Assembly (NCBI GenBank): GCA_017303475.1 | Contig: JAFLBO010000002.1 | Coordinates: forward strand, 1-64,000 | Length of the DNA stretch: 64,000 nt | Source: Chitinophagales bacterium | Lineage (GTDB): Bacteria; Bacteroidota; Bacteroidia; Chitinophagales; Saprospiraceae | Reading direction: 5' to 3' | In this document: piece by piece, positions 43,401-51,726 of the stretch | Layout of the letters: each line of letters starts with the position of its first letter | Numbering within the stretch: position 1 is the first letter of the stretch | Translations under genes and position numbers: made by a program | Notes under the pieces: generated by a model | The model's database searches: none | What the model was told of the DNA's origin: nothing | What the model saw: only the letters and a program-made list of their open reading frames with translations

Positions 43401-46400
43401 TTTTCCTCCATGCTGGCTGGCCACCAAATTATTGGTTACAACTGGATTCTGTTGGGTGCTGGTAAAGCCGGATCCAGGAGGGCCAGTCCAGAAGTAGGTC
43501 AAACCACCCGTTGGCGGCGTTAAACTTTGGAGTGAAAGCGATTGCCCCTCACAAATCAACTGCATTTCCGGCACCGCATCTGCTGGCGGCCTTGGATGCA
43601 TGGTAATGGTAATGGAATTAGACAAGCCGGTGGCGCAACCATTGGCAAATACCTTGACATAGAAGGTATAAGTACCAGGAGCGAGGTTAGTCACCGTGAA
43701 GTTATTCACTAATGTCTCACCAATCTCGGTTGGGGTGCCATTTACATCCTGCAGCCATTGATACTTCACATTCTGTCCCTGATAGGTAGTCGTGGAAAGA
43801 AGCACATTTTGTCCGGGACAGTAAGAGGTTGGAATAGCATTCAACGAGGCTGGCTGTGACAAAATTGCCAGCTGAACCTGAACGCAAGCAGAGGAGGTAC
43901 ATCCTGTGGCGCCTGTGATGGTTACACAATAGGTATCATTGTGAATGGCCATTGCATTGGTGGTCACTATCGGTTCAGCGTCTGTGCTAAAGAAGTTATT
44001 GTTTAACCCTTCCCATTCATACAAATAAGGCCCATTGGATGGTGGTTTGGCAAACAACTGCAAGGTTCCGTTTTCACAAACCGCAGTAAATTCAGGTTTA
44101 GGGGGTTTATTAAAGATGCCTACTACCGTCTTACAGGTTGCAGAATTGCCGGAAGTATCCGTAACAGTGAGGGTAACGGTTGGACTGGTTCCTGCCTGAC
44201 TGCAAGTGAAAACATTGGGTGAAACTGCATAGGTCAGGTTGGGCGCAGGTGTGCAATTATCGAAACTCAGATTGTTGATCTGGAAAGGCTTCAGCGTATC
44301 CGGGGTGCCAGATGGATCTACCTGTAAAATGTAGGCTGGCAGGCAATTCGCCTTAGGCTTTACCGTATCCCGAACAGTGACCAAAAAACTGGTCATACCC
44401 ACCAGGCCGGCATTATCCGTGGTTTGATACATCACAGTATAATTGCCTGGAGGCAGGGTATCTTTAGTAATATTTCCGGTAATGGAGCCTGTAGAAACTA
44501 CCTGATTCGCGGCATTTTTGATGGAGTAATTCACAATAGCGTAGCTATACTCCAACACAACCTGCACCTGGCTTATACCATCCGTGCCATTAGGCAACAA
44601 GGGAGCACAATTGCCAACGGATATCGTATCAAGGTTGGTTTCCAGGTAAAATGAAGTACTGCCAAAGGGCGGATTGGATGCCCATGCATTGATATCAGCT
44701 GCGGGAATTGATATGATGGTTTCCCAAAAACCAACGCACTCGTTGGCTGGCGTTCCCTGCGTGGTGGATCCAAGCGGATTGCCAGGTTCATCGTATACAT
44801 TAAAAAACTCTCCTGCCTCTGCATTGTCGCCCTTGTGCCTGATACGCAGGGTGCCATTACCCACAGCATTGGGGATGAGTCCGGAAAGCGGAATGGAAAT
44901 ATCTGATGCGATAATACCCAAATCTGAATTATTGACAAAATTCAAGGGCAACACCGCAGAACTCAGACTAAAGCTGGCCGACATGGCGCAGTTTTCTGTA
45001 ATGGCCGGGAAAGGCAGCATGACCACCCCTTCGCAATTGGTTGGGGATGTAAATACAGTAATATTGGCCGGAGCTGCCAGGCTGGGCGGCTCTGTGTCGT
45101 TCACCGTAATTTGCATCGAAGCCGTGGAGGAGTTGCCAACACAATCTGTGGCTGTATACACTACCGTATGCACTCCGGTTCCCAACAAAGTAGGTACAGT
45201 GGGCGGATAATTTTGCTGCGGACCACCATCTACCGAGTATTGCAGCGTTATGGGTACATCAGAACTTTCTCTGGTATAGGAAAGTTGAAGCGTAACCTTA
45301 CCGTTCGGGCAAATGGGGTTGCAAGCCGTGGCGCCTGAGCCATTGGGTACCACAGAGAAGGTGGCAGTACCGTCTCTCAGCCATTTGTTGACCTGAATAG
45401 GACTTAGTACAAAATTGTTGGTTTTATCTCCGCACTGCGAGTCTGTGTCTGCTGTTCCCAGCAGGTTCCCGTCTTCGTCCAATACGTTGAAATCCTCCGT
45501 GGCGCCCTCTGCATCGGCGTTATCCATGATGACTTTGAGGGTAGCAGCTCCAACAGCAGGTGAAAAAGGCGGCGTTTTGCTGGTACTCAGGTTAAATGTC
45601 ATGGCCGCAACTGGCACCACAAATGCAGATCCCGGTCCGGAAGCTACCAGCGGCTTCATATCAGTTAAAACCACAAACTCGCTCTGGTTACTGCACACAT
45701 CTGTTACCGACATGGGGCCGGGGATCAGAATTTCTGCCCCGCAAATGCCCGGGTCGTTATCCAGAACCAATGGCTGGTCCGGAATGATTAGCGGAGGCGT
45801 AGTATCTTCAATCTGAATGAGTTGCGTATAGGTTCTGGCATTGCCACACTGGTCGGTAGCTGTCCATTCGCGTTTTACAATATAATCTGTCCAGTGTTCG
45901 CAAGTAGTGGTGTCCGGATTTCTGATTTCGGTTTCTGCCAGAAGGATCCCTACCGGCCCCATGCAGTTATCCTGAGCATTCAATGATACATTGGCAGGTG
46001 GCACAGGAATGGCATCGCATTCTACAGTAATATTAGCCGGCACGCTCAGCAGTTGAGGCGCTACGGTATCTACTACATGCACCAATTGGTCAAAGGCCGT
46101 TTTGTTACCGCACACATCTTCTGCACTCCAATGCACCCGGATGGTATATTGATCTGCACAAGGCCCCGGATCAATGGTTTGGCCGGAACTTACCGGCGCA
46201 GCAGTTGGTCCGCTACAGGCATCCACAGCCAGCGGTACTGGCGCAGGGAATGGTGTTAGCGCACTGCAAAGTGCCGTAGTATCCAGAACACCTCCCGGCA
46301 CTGGCCCAAGATTATCAATGACGGATATGACTTGCGTGGCTGTTTGGGTATTGCCACACTCATCGGTGGCGGTAAAGGTGCGTACGATGTTGTAGGCATA

Positions 46401-48347
46401 ATGCCCGCACTCGGCAGGATCCGGATTTTGGAAAGATTGTGTGGCGGTAGTAATAGAAACAACCGGGCTGCACACGTCTGTTGCCATAATGTTTATGCCC
46501 ATCACCGGAACAAGCGGCAACATAAAGGTATCGCAGCGGAAGGTCAGCGGACCCGGCACCAGGGTGAATACCGGTTTGGTGGTGTCTCGTACAAAGATGT
46601 TTTGCAGCGCAATGCTTGTATTACCACAATCATCCGTAGCGGTCCAGGTGGTTTCTACTGTGTAGGAGCCATCACAAATACTGTCTTTATATACTCTGGC
46701 AAAAGTGACGGCCACATTCGCGTCGCAGTTATCCGTTACCGTAGCAGCCGGCACATTGGGTAGTGGATTTGGACAATATACTGTAATATTAGGCTGAAGT
46801 CCGGTGAACACCGGCGCCTGGGTGTCCACTATGCTCCAGCGCAGGGTAATGGTGTTCGAGTTATTGCAATCGTCGGTTGCCTTGAAAGTTACATCAGTAT
46901 ACCAGTTGCAATTATTGGCCTGAATGGTTGGGTATGGACCAGAGTTGAAGATACCATCGCCAGTTTGTCCGGTGGAGGTAACAAAAGTAAAATTGGTCCA
47001 GGTGAAGCCGGAACAATCTTCAGTTACCACGGCGTTACCGTGAGCATTTATCCAGGATTGCAAGGTAGATTGATCATTGCCACCGCCGCATTGTTCTGTT
47101 ACATTGATACCGGTAATGGTAGGTGCCAGGGTGTCAATGGCGCCAAAATCAGCATCGCCCATAGGTGTTTCATTCCCACAGGCATCCTTTACAAAGAAAT
47201 TGACGGTAATTTTGGCATGCACCTTCTGGTAGCTTTTTGTACCAATAAACCGGGTATTGCATCCGCTGGCAAAGGCCGCCTGAAAGGCTGATACCACCTG
47301 GGCAGAGTCTACAACCGTGGTCCCGATTTTCATGGAATACGAAAGTGGCCCGGAGCATGCGTCTACGGCCTGTGTGTATCCTTTCTTGTTGATCCACTCG
47401 CCTAGTTTGACAAACTCATTGTCGGTTTTGGAACAATAAGCCACGGTGTCCTTGGGAGGTACAGTCACCACCGGACCAGTATTATCGGAGGTAGTGAACG
47501 TTACGTCAACATTTATCTGGAACATGCAGTTGTCAACGGCCTTAAAACGTACTGTAAGTGGCACTTTACACCCTGGCGGAAAAGACGCAGGGCCGTTATT
47601 GGTCAGGGAAAGAACCCCGGAAGGATCGGTAGCACTAAAAATGGCTGCCTGGGCTGCCAGCCAGGCCGGATATGCGGTTGCCAGTTGCTCGCAAGGCGCC
47701 GCACCGTTTTGCGGATAGCCCGTAATTTGAGGAGGAAGTGAATCCTTGTAAATGATGATGGTTTGGGTATAAACGGCAGTATTGTTGTTGGCATCGGTTG
47801 CCTTCCAGGTCCTGGTAAAGGTACCCGACTGGCACAAAGGTGGCGGAGTAGTTTGGTAAAAAGTATCACTCACCACCGCCGTACAGTTGTCCATCACTGG
47901 CAATGCCATTTGTGGAGGAACTGCTGCACTGGAACTGAATTCGAGGGTATCCAGCACGCCGGTCAGGTCAAATGCAGGCGGCAGATTATCCACGAAACTG
48001 ATAAAATACTCATAGGTATGAAAATGACCCTGATCGTCGGCCACATCCCAATAAACATGGGCTACCGAGCCGGCCGTGAACAATCCATTGTACGTAAAGC
48101 CCGATAAAATGGGGTTGAACTGCGAAAGGATAATATTGGCGTTGACGGTTGAGGTTACCACCGGATTGGGCACATTGCCTTGCAGCATGGATGTGCAGTT
48201 CTGATCAACATAAAGGGTGGTAGGACCGTTGTAGCTGAAATTAAAAAATGATGGCTGGGCGAGTAGCCATGCCGTTGGGACTAAAAAAAGACAAAGACCT
48301 GCAATCAAAGACTTTGCCCGCAAAAGGTTGCGTAACCGGTTTATCAT
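40407..48347 (-). CDS. Giant adhesin-like protein with CHU_C gliding-motility C-terminal domain
   Basis: A 2646-residue exported protein from ATG 48347 (signal MINRLRNLLRAKSLIAGLCLF...LLAQ). The N-terminal half is built of HYR-like modules, each ending V-x-D-T-x-x-P and containing WTATDxCGNT; the middle holds cysteine-rich Ig/PKD-like modules of about 80-90 residues with YxWTGPxGFxS; near the C terminus is a cadherin-like module (FNVLSNDDLPDAFTVTITTQP). The final 85 residues are a type B sorting (CHU_C) domain: IITPNDDGFNDVFRI...VTIYNQWGDVVF...WGGTYNNEDLPAGTYFF. T9SS-exported surface adhesin likely; the PorP/SprF gene is 12 bp downstream. Confidence 0.93.
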   Translation of the reverse strand: MINRLRNLLRAKSLIAGLCLFLVPTAWLLAQPSFFNFSYNGPTTLYVDQNCTSMLQGNVPNPVVTSTVNANIILSQFNPILSGFTYNGLFTAGSVAHVYWDVADDQGHFHTYEYFISFVDNLPPAFDLTGVLDTLEFSSSAAVPPQMALPVMDNCTAVVSDTFYQTTPPPLCQSGTFTRTWKATDANNNTAVYTQTIIIYKDSLPPQITGYPQNGAAPCEQLATAYPAWLAAQAAIFSATDPSGVLSLTNNGPASFPPGCKVPLTVRFKAVDNCMFQINVDVTFTTSDNTGPVVTVPPKDTVAYCSKTDNEFVKLGEWINKKGYTQAVDACSGPLSYSMKIGTTVVDSAQVVSAFQAAFASGCNTRFIGTKSYQKVHAKITVNFFVKDACGNETPMGDADFGAIDTLAPTITGINVTEQCGGGNDQSTLQSWINAHGNAVVTEDCSGFTWTNFTFVTSTGQTGDGIFNSGPYPTIQANNCNWYTDVTFKATDDCNNSNTITLRWSIVDTQAPVFTGLQPNITVYCPNPLPNVPAATVTDNCDANVAVTFARVYKDSICDGSYTVETTWTATDDCGNTSIALQNIFVRDTTKPVFTLVPGPLTFRCDTFMLPLVPVMGINIMATDVCSPVVSITTATQSFQNPDPAECGHYAYNIVRTFTATDECGNTQTATQVISVIDNLGPVPGGVLDTTALCSALTPFPAPVPLAVDACSGPTAAPVSSGQTIDPGPCADQYTIRVHWSAEDVCGNKTAFDQLVHVVDTVAPQLLSVPANITVECDAIPVPPANVSLNAQDNCMGPVGILLAETEIRNPDTTTCEHWTDYIVKREWTATDQCGNARTYTQLIQIEDTTPPLIIPDQPLVLDNDPGICGAEILIPGPMSVTDVCSNQSEFVVLTDMKPLVASGPGSAFVVPVAAMTFNLSTSKTPPFSPAVGAATLKVIMDNADAEGATEDFNVLDEDGNLLGTADTDSQCGDKTNNFVLSPIQVNKWLRDGTATFSVVPNGSGATACNPICPNGKVTLQLSYTRESSDVPITLQYSVDGGPQQNYPPTVPTLLGTGVHTVVYTATDCVGNSSTASMQITVNDTEPPSLAAPANITVFTSPTNCEGVVMLPFPAITENCAMSASFSLSSAVLPLNFVNNSDLGIIASDISIPLSGLIPNAVGNGTLRIRHKGDNAEAGEFFNVYDEPGNPLGSTTQGTPANECVGFWETIISIPAADINAWASNPPFGSTSFYLETNLDTISVGNCAPLLPNGTDGISQVQVVLEYSYAIVNYSIKNAANQVVSTGSITGNITKDTLPPGNYTVMYQTTDNAGLVGMTSFLVTVRDTVKPKANCLPAYILQVDPSGTPDTLKPFQINNLSFDNCTPAPNLTYAVSPNVFTCSQAGTSPTVTLTVTDTSGNSATCKTVVGIFNKPPKPEFTAVCENGTLQLFAKPPSNGPYLYEWEGLNNNFFSTDAEPIVTTNAMAIHNDTYCVTITGATGCTSSACVQVQLAILSQPASLNAIPTSYCPGQNVLLSTTTYQGQNVKYQWLQDVNGTPTEIGETLVNNFTVTNLAPGTYTFYVKVFANGCATGLSNSITITMHPRPPADAVPEMQLICEGQSLSLQSLTPPTGGLTYFWTGPPGSGFTSTQQNPVVTNNLVASQHGGKYILVTQQNGCFSIPDTVMVTPSIKPPKPALGGNINACAGQTVTLVCNNLNASQYLWTIPTPSGPVDITTTVNSLQIPNVSNLNEGCYSVIVFANGCFSDASNPICLDVHDIPVVTASANTPICKDSLLQLSATFSSEVPLNWCWTFPDASQHFTKNITVPNGASGIYQVVGKTSYGCADTSTVQVTNVTPPAIGSISNNAPVCCDGTTDAVLTASITSPNTPYTYLWTGPPAFGTSTLANPVIPDVCTPFNGQYTLVVKDSFGCPSLPATTEINIQAPPVTPSLSVTQQPVCAGATVTLTIGNPTQGVSYLWNRPGNLPDTTTLVPTLNIPNAQTWHSGNYTVTAISANALCQSGISNTVTVTVNPIPPTPVISSSSPVCQGGVLNLYSNTIPIPLVNYFWTGPAGFMSMAQNPSISPVMTNMAGEYKLHVEALGCSSGETSLMVTVVHTPVTPNIAPPPTAICIDAPISTFLNILNPVSGMEYTWEDAGSGLVLQGPSTINTLFLGDPQVQALGPGSHTFRVVASTPDTPYCRSVYSSVVSVRFDTIPAGVNAFAGINHPACNSVPIILNALPNPLPGMVKGLWSQIGTPLVAIDNAGSPVASFFSTDTATTYTFVWSLSNGECRNFSSDTVEITAQYPEVAYAGEDQYVCDPTGIQLHATQGVNTQGQWGQLQPGLGIVIDDPSNPNSTISGNIRLGQTYSFYWVIGNPGCGVSSDPVTIYVHSGKPQTGPNQFICSNDDCTVLTVSPLASFESGKWICLNNPAATFTNPFNDTTTVCGLVGGSNIFVWTVNRDSCDTNSNKDTLEVYYEIFPTAFVDNVNVTFGSSSQFNVLSNDDLPDAFTVTITTQPVNGTIVGNPSIGTYVYRPNTGFTGNDVLTYRICNTQCPDACSFANVNFTVGGVPECFIPTIITPNDDGFNDVFRIPDQCTLGEGAANLEVTIYNQWGDVVFHALPYQNNWGGTYNNEDLPAGTYFFRVKLDTNSAPRTGFLLIQR

Positions 48348-48473
48348 ACGGACGGGTTGGGTTTCACAAGACGCAAACAGGCGCCTCATTTAGTTTCTTA
48401 CACAGTTTCATTGGCAGCAGCTTTGGGAACACTGCAACCAAAGGGGATTAACAGATTAAAAAAACAAGTCTAT

Positions 48474-49976
48474 TTACCGACTGGACTGGAGTGCTTTCAG
48501 CCTTTCTAGCGTCGCATTTTTGCCAAGCAACTCTGCCATTTCATATACAGCCGGACCTTTCATGGTGCCTGCCAGTGCAATGCGGAGCAAAGGCAGAATA
48601 TCTCCGGGTTTCAAATTTTTCTCCTGAATAAATGATTTCACAGACTCCTCCAATGCCACTGCATTGAACTCTTCAAAAGTAGCAACTTTTTCCGTTAATG
48701 CAGCAAAAACTGCCGGAATGTCGCCATTCCATCGTTTAACCAGGGTTTCTTCATCGTAAAATTTCACTGGCTCGAAGAGGTAATACCCTGTTTCGACAAA
48801 ATCCTGTAAAAAGGTAACACGCTCTTTCATCAGTCCCACTGCCTTTTCCAGGAATGCATCAGATACTTCGTACCCTTTGGCGGCTGCTAATGGTCGTACC
48901 ATGGTGGCCAGGGAAGCATTATCTTTTGCGTGTATGTATTTCTGGTTGAACGACTTAGCTTTCTCATAGTCGAACCGCGCGCCACTTTTCCCGATATGCT
49001 CAATGGAGAAAGCGTTTATTAATTCTTCTCTGGAAAAAATTTCCTGGTCTCCTCCCGGGTGCCAGCCCAAAAGCGCCAAAAAGTTCACTACTGCTTCAGG
49101 CAAAAACCCGGCCTCCCGGAACCCTTCAAAGCTGTCTTCCTCCGTTTCTCCTTTCCAGCTAAGCGGGAATACCGGCATTCCAAACTTCGCGCCGTCGCGC
49201 TTGCTGAGTTTACCGTTCCCAACCGGTTTCATGATCAAAGGGAGGTGACTGAATTTGGGCATGGTATCCTGCCAGCCAAATCCTTCATACAACAATACGT
49301 GATGGGCAGTACTTGGCAACCATTCCTCACCACGAATCACGTGCGTAATCCGCATCAGGTGATCGTCTACAATATTAGCCAGGTGATAAGTTGGCATTCC
49401 GTCTGCTTTTAAGAGCACTTTATCGTCCAATTCGCTGCTCTCAAAGGCTACTTCACCCCGAATCAGGTCTTGAATCAGGATACGGCGCCCCGGCTCAACC
49501 TTGAGTCGTACCACAAAAGGATCATCCTGACTAATGCGCTGCTGAACAACAGCGCTATCCAGCACCAGACTGTTGTTTAATCCGTTGCGAGTGAGGTGGT
49601 TATACGTAAAATGTTCTTCTACCTGTCTGCGTTCTTCCAGTTCTACCGGCGTATCAAAAGCATAATAGGCATGGCCACGCTCCACCAGTTCATGGGCGTA
49701 TTTATGGTAAATTTCTTTCCGGTCACTTTGGCGGTACGGACCTTCATTACCACCAAATCCAACACCTTCGTCAGGCGCCAACCCCACCCATTTCAGTGCT
49801 TCAATGATGTACTCCTCTGCACCGGGCACATAACGGCCCTGGTCGGTATCTTCGATACGAAGAATAAAGGTGCCTCCCTGCTGACGTGCAAAGAGGTAAT
49901 TGTACAAAGCGGTGCGAACACCTCCGATATGGAGTGCGCCGGTTGGTGAAGGAGCAAAACGTACCCTGACTGCCAT
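48474..49976 (-). CDS. gltX: Glutamyl-tRNA synthetase
   Basis: A 500-residue class I synthetase. HIGH-type motif PSPTGALHIGG (H16-I-G-G) and KMSKS-type motif KLSKRDG near residue 255 are present, with the GluRS-specific C-terminal anticodon-binding helical cage (about 330-500). It charges tRNA-Glu. It is 126 bp upstream of the giant adhesin gene and divergent from the deacetylase gene. Normal length. Confidence 0.96.
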   Translation of the reverse strand: MAVRVRFAPSPTGALHIGGVRTALYNYLFARQQGGTFILRIEDTDQGRYVPGAEEYIIEALKWVGLAPDEGVGFGGNEGPYRQSDRKEIYHKYAHELVERGHAYYAFDTPVELEERRQVEEHFTYNHLTRNGLNNSLVLDSAVVQQRISQDDPFVVRLKVEPGRRILIQDLIRGEVAFESSELDDKVLLKADGMPTYHLANIVDDHLMRITHVIRGEEWLPSTAHHVLLYEGFGWQDTMPKFSHLPLIMKPVGNGKLSKRDGAKFGMPVFPLSWKGETEEDSFEGFREAGFLPEAVVNFLALLGWHPGGDQEIFSREELINAFSIEHIGKSGARFDYEKAKSFNQKYIHAKDNASLATMVRPLAAAKGYEVSDAFLEKAVGLMKERVTFLQDFVETGYYLFEPVKFYDEETLVKRWNGDIPAVFAALTEKVATFEEFNAVALEESVKSFIQEKNLKPGDILPLLRIALAGTMKGPAVYEMAELLGKNATLERLKALQSSR

Positions 49977-50194
49977 TAAGATAAAAGCCTGTGAAACCGG
50001 GCAGGATTCAAATCAAATCCCGGAAGTTAGAATGAATGATGTTTGGTGATTGTCCGAAGTGCCTGACTAGAATGCCTGACCATTTCCGGATGTGAACAGG
50101 GCGCAAAAATAGCAGTTTTCTTTCATGAAAAACCCAGAGTTGCCAACATGTCGGATTCTGGCATGAAAAAAGCAAAATTTCGCGAATTTTTTCT

Positions 50195-50202
50195 TACTTT
50201 TG
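50195..50202 (+). promoter_or_regulatory. -7 promoter element of the deacetylase gene
   Basis: TACTTTTG fits TAnnTTTG and lies 28 bases before the ATG at 50231. No strong -33 TTTG is visible. Confidence 0.45.
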
Positions 50203-50230
50203 CAGTGCAAAACCCCACCCTACCCTGCGC

Positions 50231-50845
50231 ATGTTTTTTGCGAAAACCCCATTGTTGGTCAAAGCCTTGTTGCCACAATACACCTGGCACATTCCCACCT
50301 CCGAAAAGGTAGTGTACCTGACTTTCGACGATGGTCCCATCCCGGAAGCCACGCCCTGGGTGCTTGATTTGCTGCTGCAACACGATGCAAAAGCCACTTT
50401 CTTTTGTGTTGGTGATAACGTCCGCAAACACCCGGAAGTGTTTCAACGCATTTTACAGGAAGGTCATGCCGTTGGCAACCACACCTACAACCACCTGAAT
50501 GGTTGGAAAACACAAACTTTTGACTATCTAAAAAATGTGCAGCGCTGCGGACAAATGGTGGACAGTCCGCTATTCAGGCCACCGTACGGCGCATTGCGCC
50601 CATCTCAAACGCGCACACTGAAATCCCGTTACCAGATCGTCATGTGGGATGTATTAAGTGGAGATTACGATCCCGAGATCACTCCGGAGCAATGCCTGGA
50701 GAATGTTTTAGGCAATGTCCGGCCGGGATCCATTATTTTGTTCCACGACAGCCTCAAAGCAGAAACCCGTATGCGGTATGCCTTGCCTAAAGTGCTGGAG
50801 CAACTCGGGCGCGAGGGATGGACTTTCAGGGCACTGGAAAACTAA
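50231..50845 (+). CDS. Polysaccharide deacetylase (NodB homology)
   Basis: A 204-residue carbohydrate esterase family 4 protein. NodB motifs: TFDDGP (D33, D34), HxxxH metal pair H84-T-Y-N-H88, then RPPYG and WDVLSGDY, and a final motif IILFHDS. These deacetylate N-acetylated glycans such as peptidoglycan, chitin or poly-GlcNAc. No clear signal peptide; the N terminus (FFAKTPLLVKALLP) is short and hydrophobic. Its last 138 bases overlap the 3' end of the convergent alpha/beta hydrolase gene, which is unusual. Confidence 0.92.
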   Translation: MFFAKTPLLVKALLPQYTWHIPTSEKVVYLTFDDGPIPEATPWVLDLLLQHDAKATFFCVGDNVRKHPEVFQRILQEGHAVGNHTYNHLNGWKTQTFDYLKNVQRCGQMVDSPLFRPPYGALRPSQTRTLKSRYQIVMWDVLSGDYDPEITPEQCLENVLGNVRPGSIILFHDSLKAETRMRYALPKVLEQLGREGWTFRALEN

Positions 50846-51709
50846 CTGCCTCATTTCCAGTATCAGTTTTTTAACGGTATCAGGCTGCGACCACAACACA
50901 AAATGATCGCCTTTTTCAAAGGTCCTATCCCGCAAATCCGGACAATTCACCAGCATCCGATGCGCAAAGTCCACATTGGCATATGGCACCAGCCGATCGT
51001 TTCGGGCATGGATCAATAAAACCGGGCAACGAATTTGTTGCCAGCCGGAGAGCATGAGTTCCAGTTCTTTTTCCAGTGGAATAATTTCAGCATTGCTGGT
51101 CCACAAGGCCTTGGGGGTAACCCATTTCAACGGGGCCTTATCTACCGCTTTTTGCCACCAGGGATGTTCCTCCTGAGCAGGGTCAATGGAGCCTCCCAGT
51201 AAGATCAAACCAGCAGTTTGTTCTGGAAAATCCATGGCAAAACGGGCCACTACCGGCGCTCCCAGGGAATGCCCTGCCAGAAAAACTTTTTGATTGGGCG
51301 CAAAAGTATCCACCAGGGCTTTAACTGCAAGCACCTGCCGTTGCATGGAAGGTTCCGGCTTGCCAAAGCCTTCCGTATAACCAAACCCCGGACGATCCAG
51401 GGCAATCATACGAAAGGCTGAAGCCATGGTTTCATCTGCCAGATAATCCAGATAAGCATCCGATGAACCCGGTGAACCATGTACCATTACCAGGCATGGC
51501 AATGTGTCTGAAGCAGATATTGCCACAGCATGTATCCGACGGCCTGTTTGGTCTTTGATATCCAGGAAAACAGGTTCAAGCGATGGCGCTTTTTCCTTTA
51601 CTTTCCGCCTCCATGCAGCGTCTGAAGTGCGCATAGACAGACATCCCATCTGCACGGCCAATAGCCAGATGAGTAAACTTGCAAGCAGGATGTACCACAT
51701 TCGGCGCAT
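50708..51709 (-). CDS. Alpha/beta-hydrolase, putative lipoprotein
   Basis: A 333-residue hydrolase. An N-terminal hydrophobic segment ends in QMGC (residue about 23), compatible with a lipoprotein signal. Core: VHGSPGSSDAY (oxyanion region), nucleophile elbow GHSLGAP, acid in HARNDRLVPY, catalytic His in KGDHFVLW. The conserved fold ends near residue 290; the last 46 residues are encoded opposite the deacetylase gene and look like read-through past an ancestral stop. Substrate unknown. It follows htpG by 17 bp on the same strand. Confidence 0.85.
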   Translation of the reverse strand: MRRMWYILLASLLIWLLAVQMGCLSMRTSDAAWRRKVKEKAPSLEPVFLDIKDQTGRRIHAVAISASDTLPCLVMVHGSPGSSDAYLDYLADETMASAFRMIALDRPGFGYTEGFGKPEPSMQRQVLAVKALVDTFAPNQKVFLAGHSLGAPVVARFAMDFPEQTAGLILLGGSIDPAQEEHPWWQKAVDKAPLKWVTPKALWTSNAEIIPLEKELELMLSGWQQIRCPVLLIHARNDRLVPYANVDFAHRMLVNCPDLRDRTFEKGDHFVLWSQPDTVKKLILEMRQLVFQCPESPSLAPELLQHFRQGIPHTGFCFEAVVEQNNGSRPDIA

Positions 51710-51726
51710 GACAAGGGGTTGGGGGC

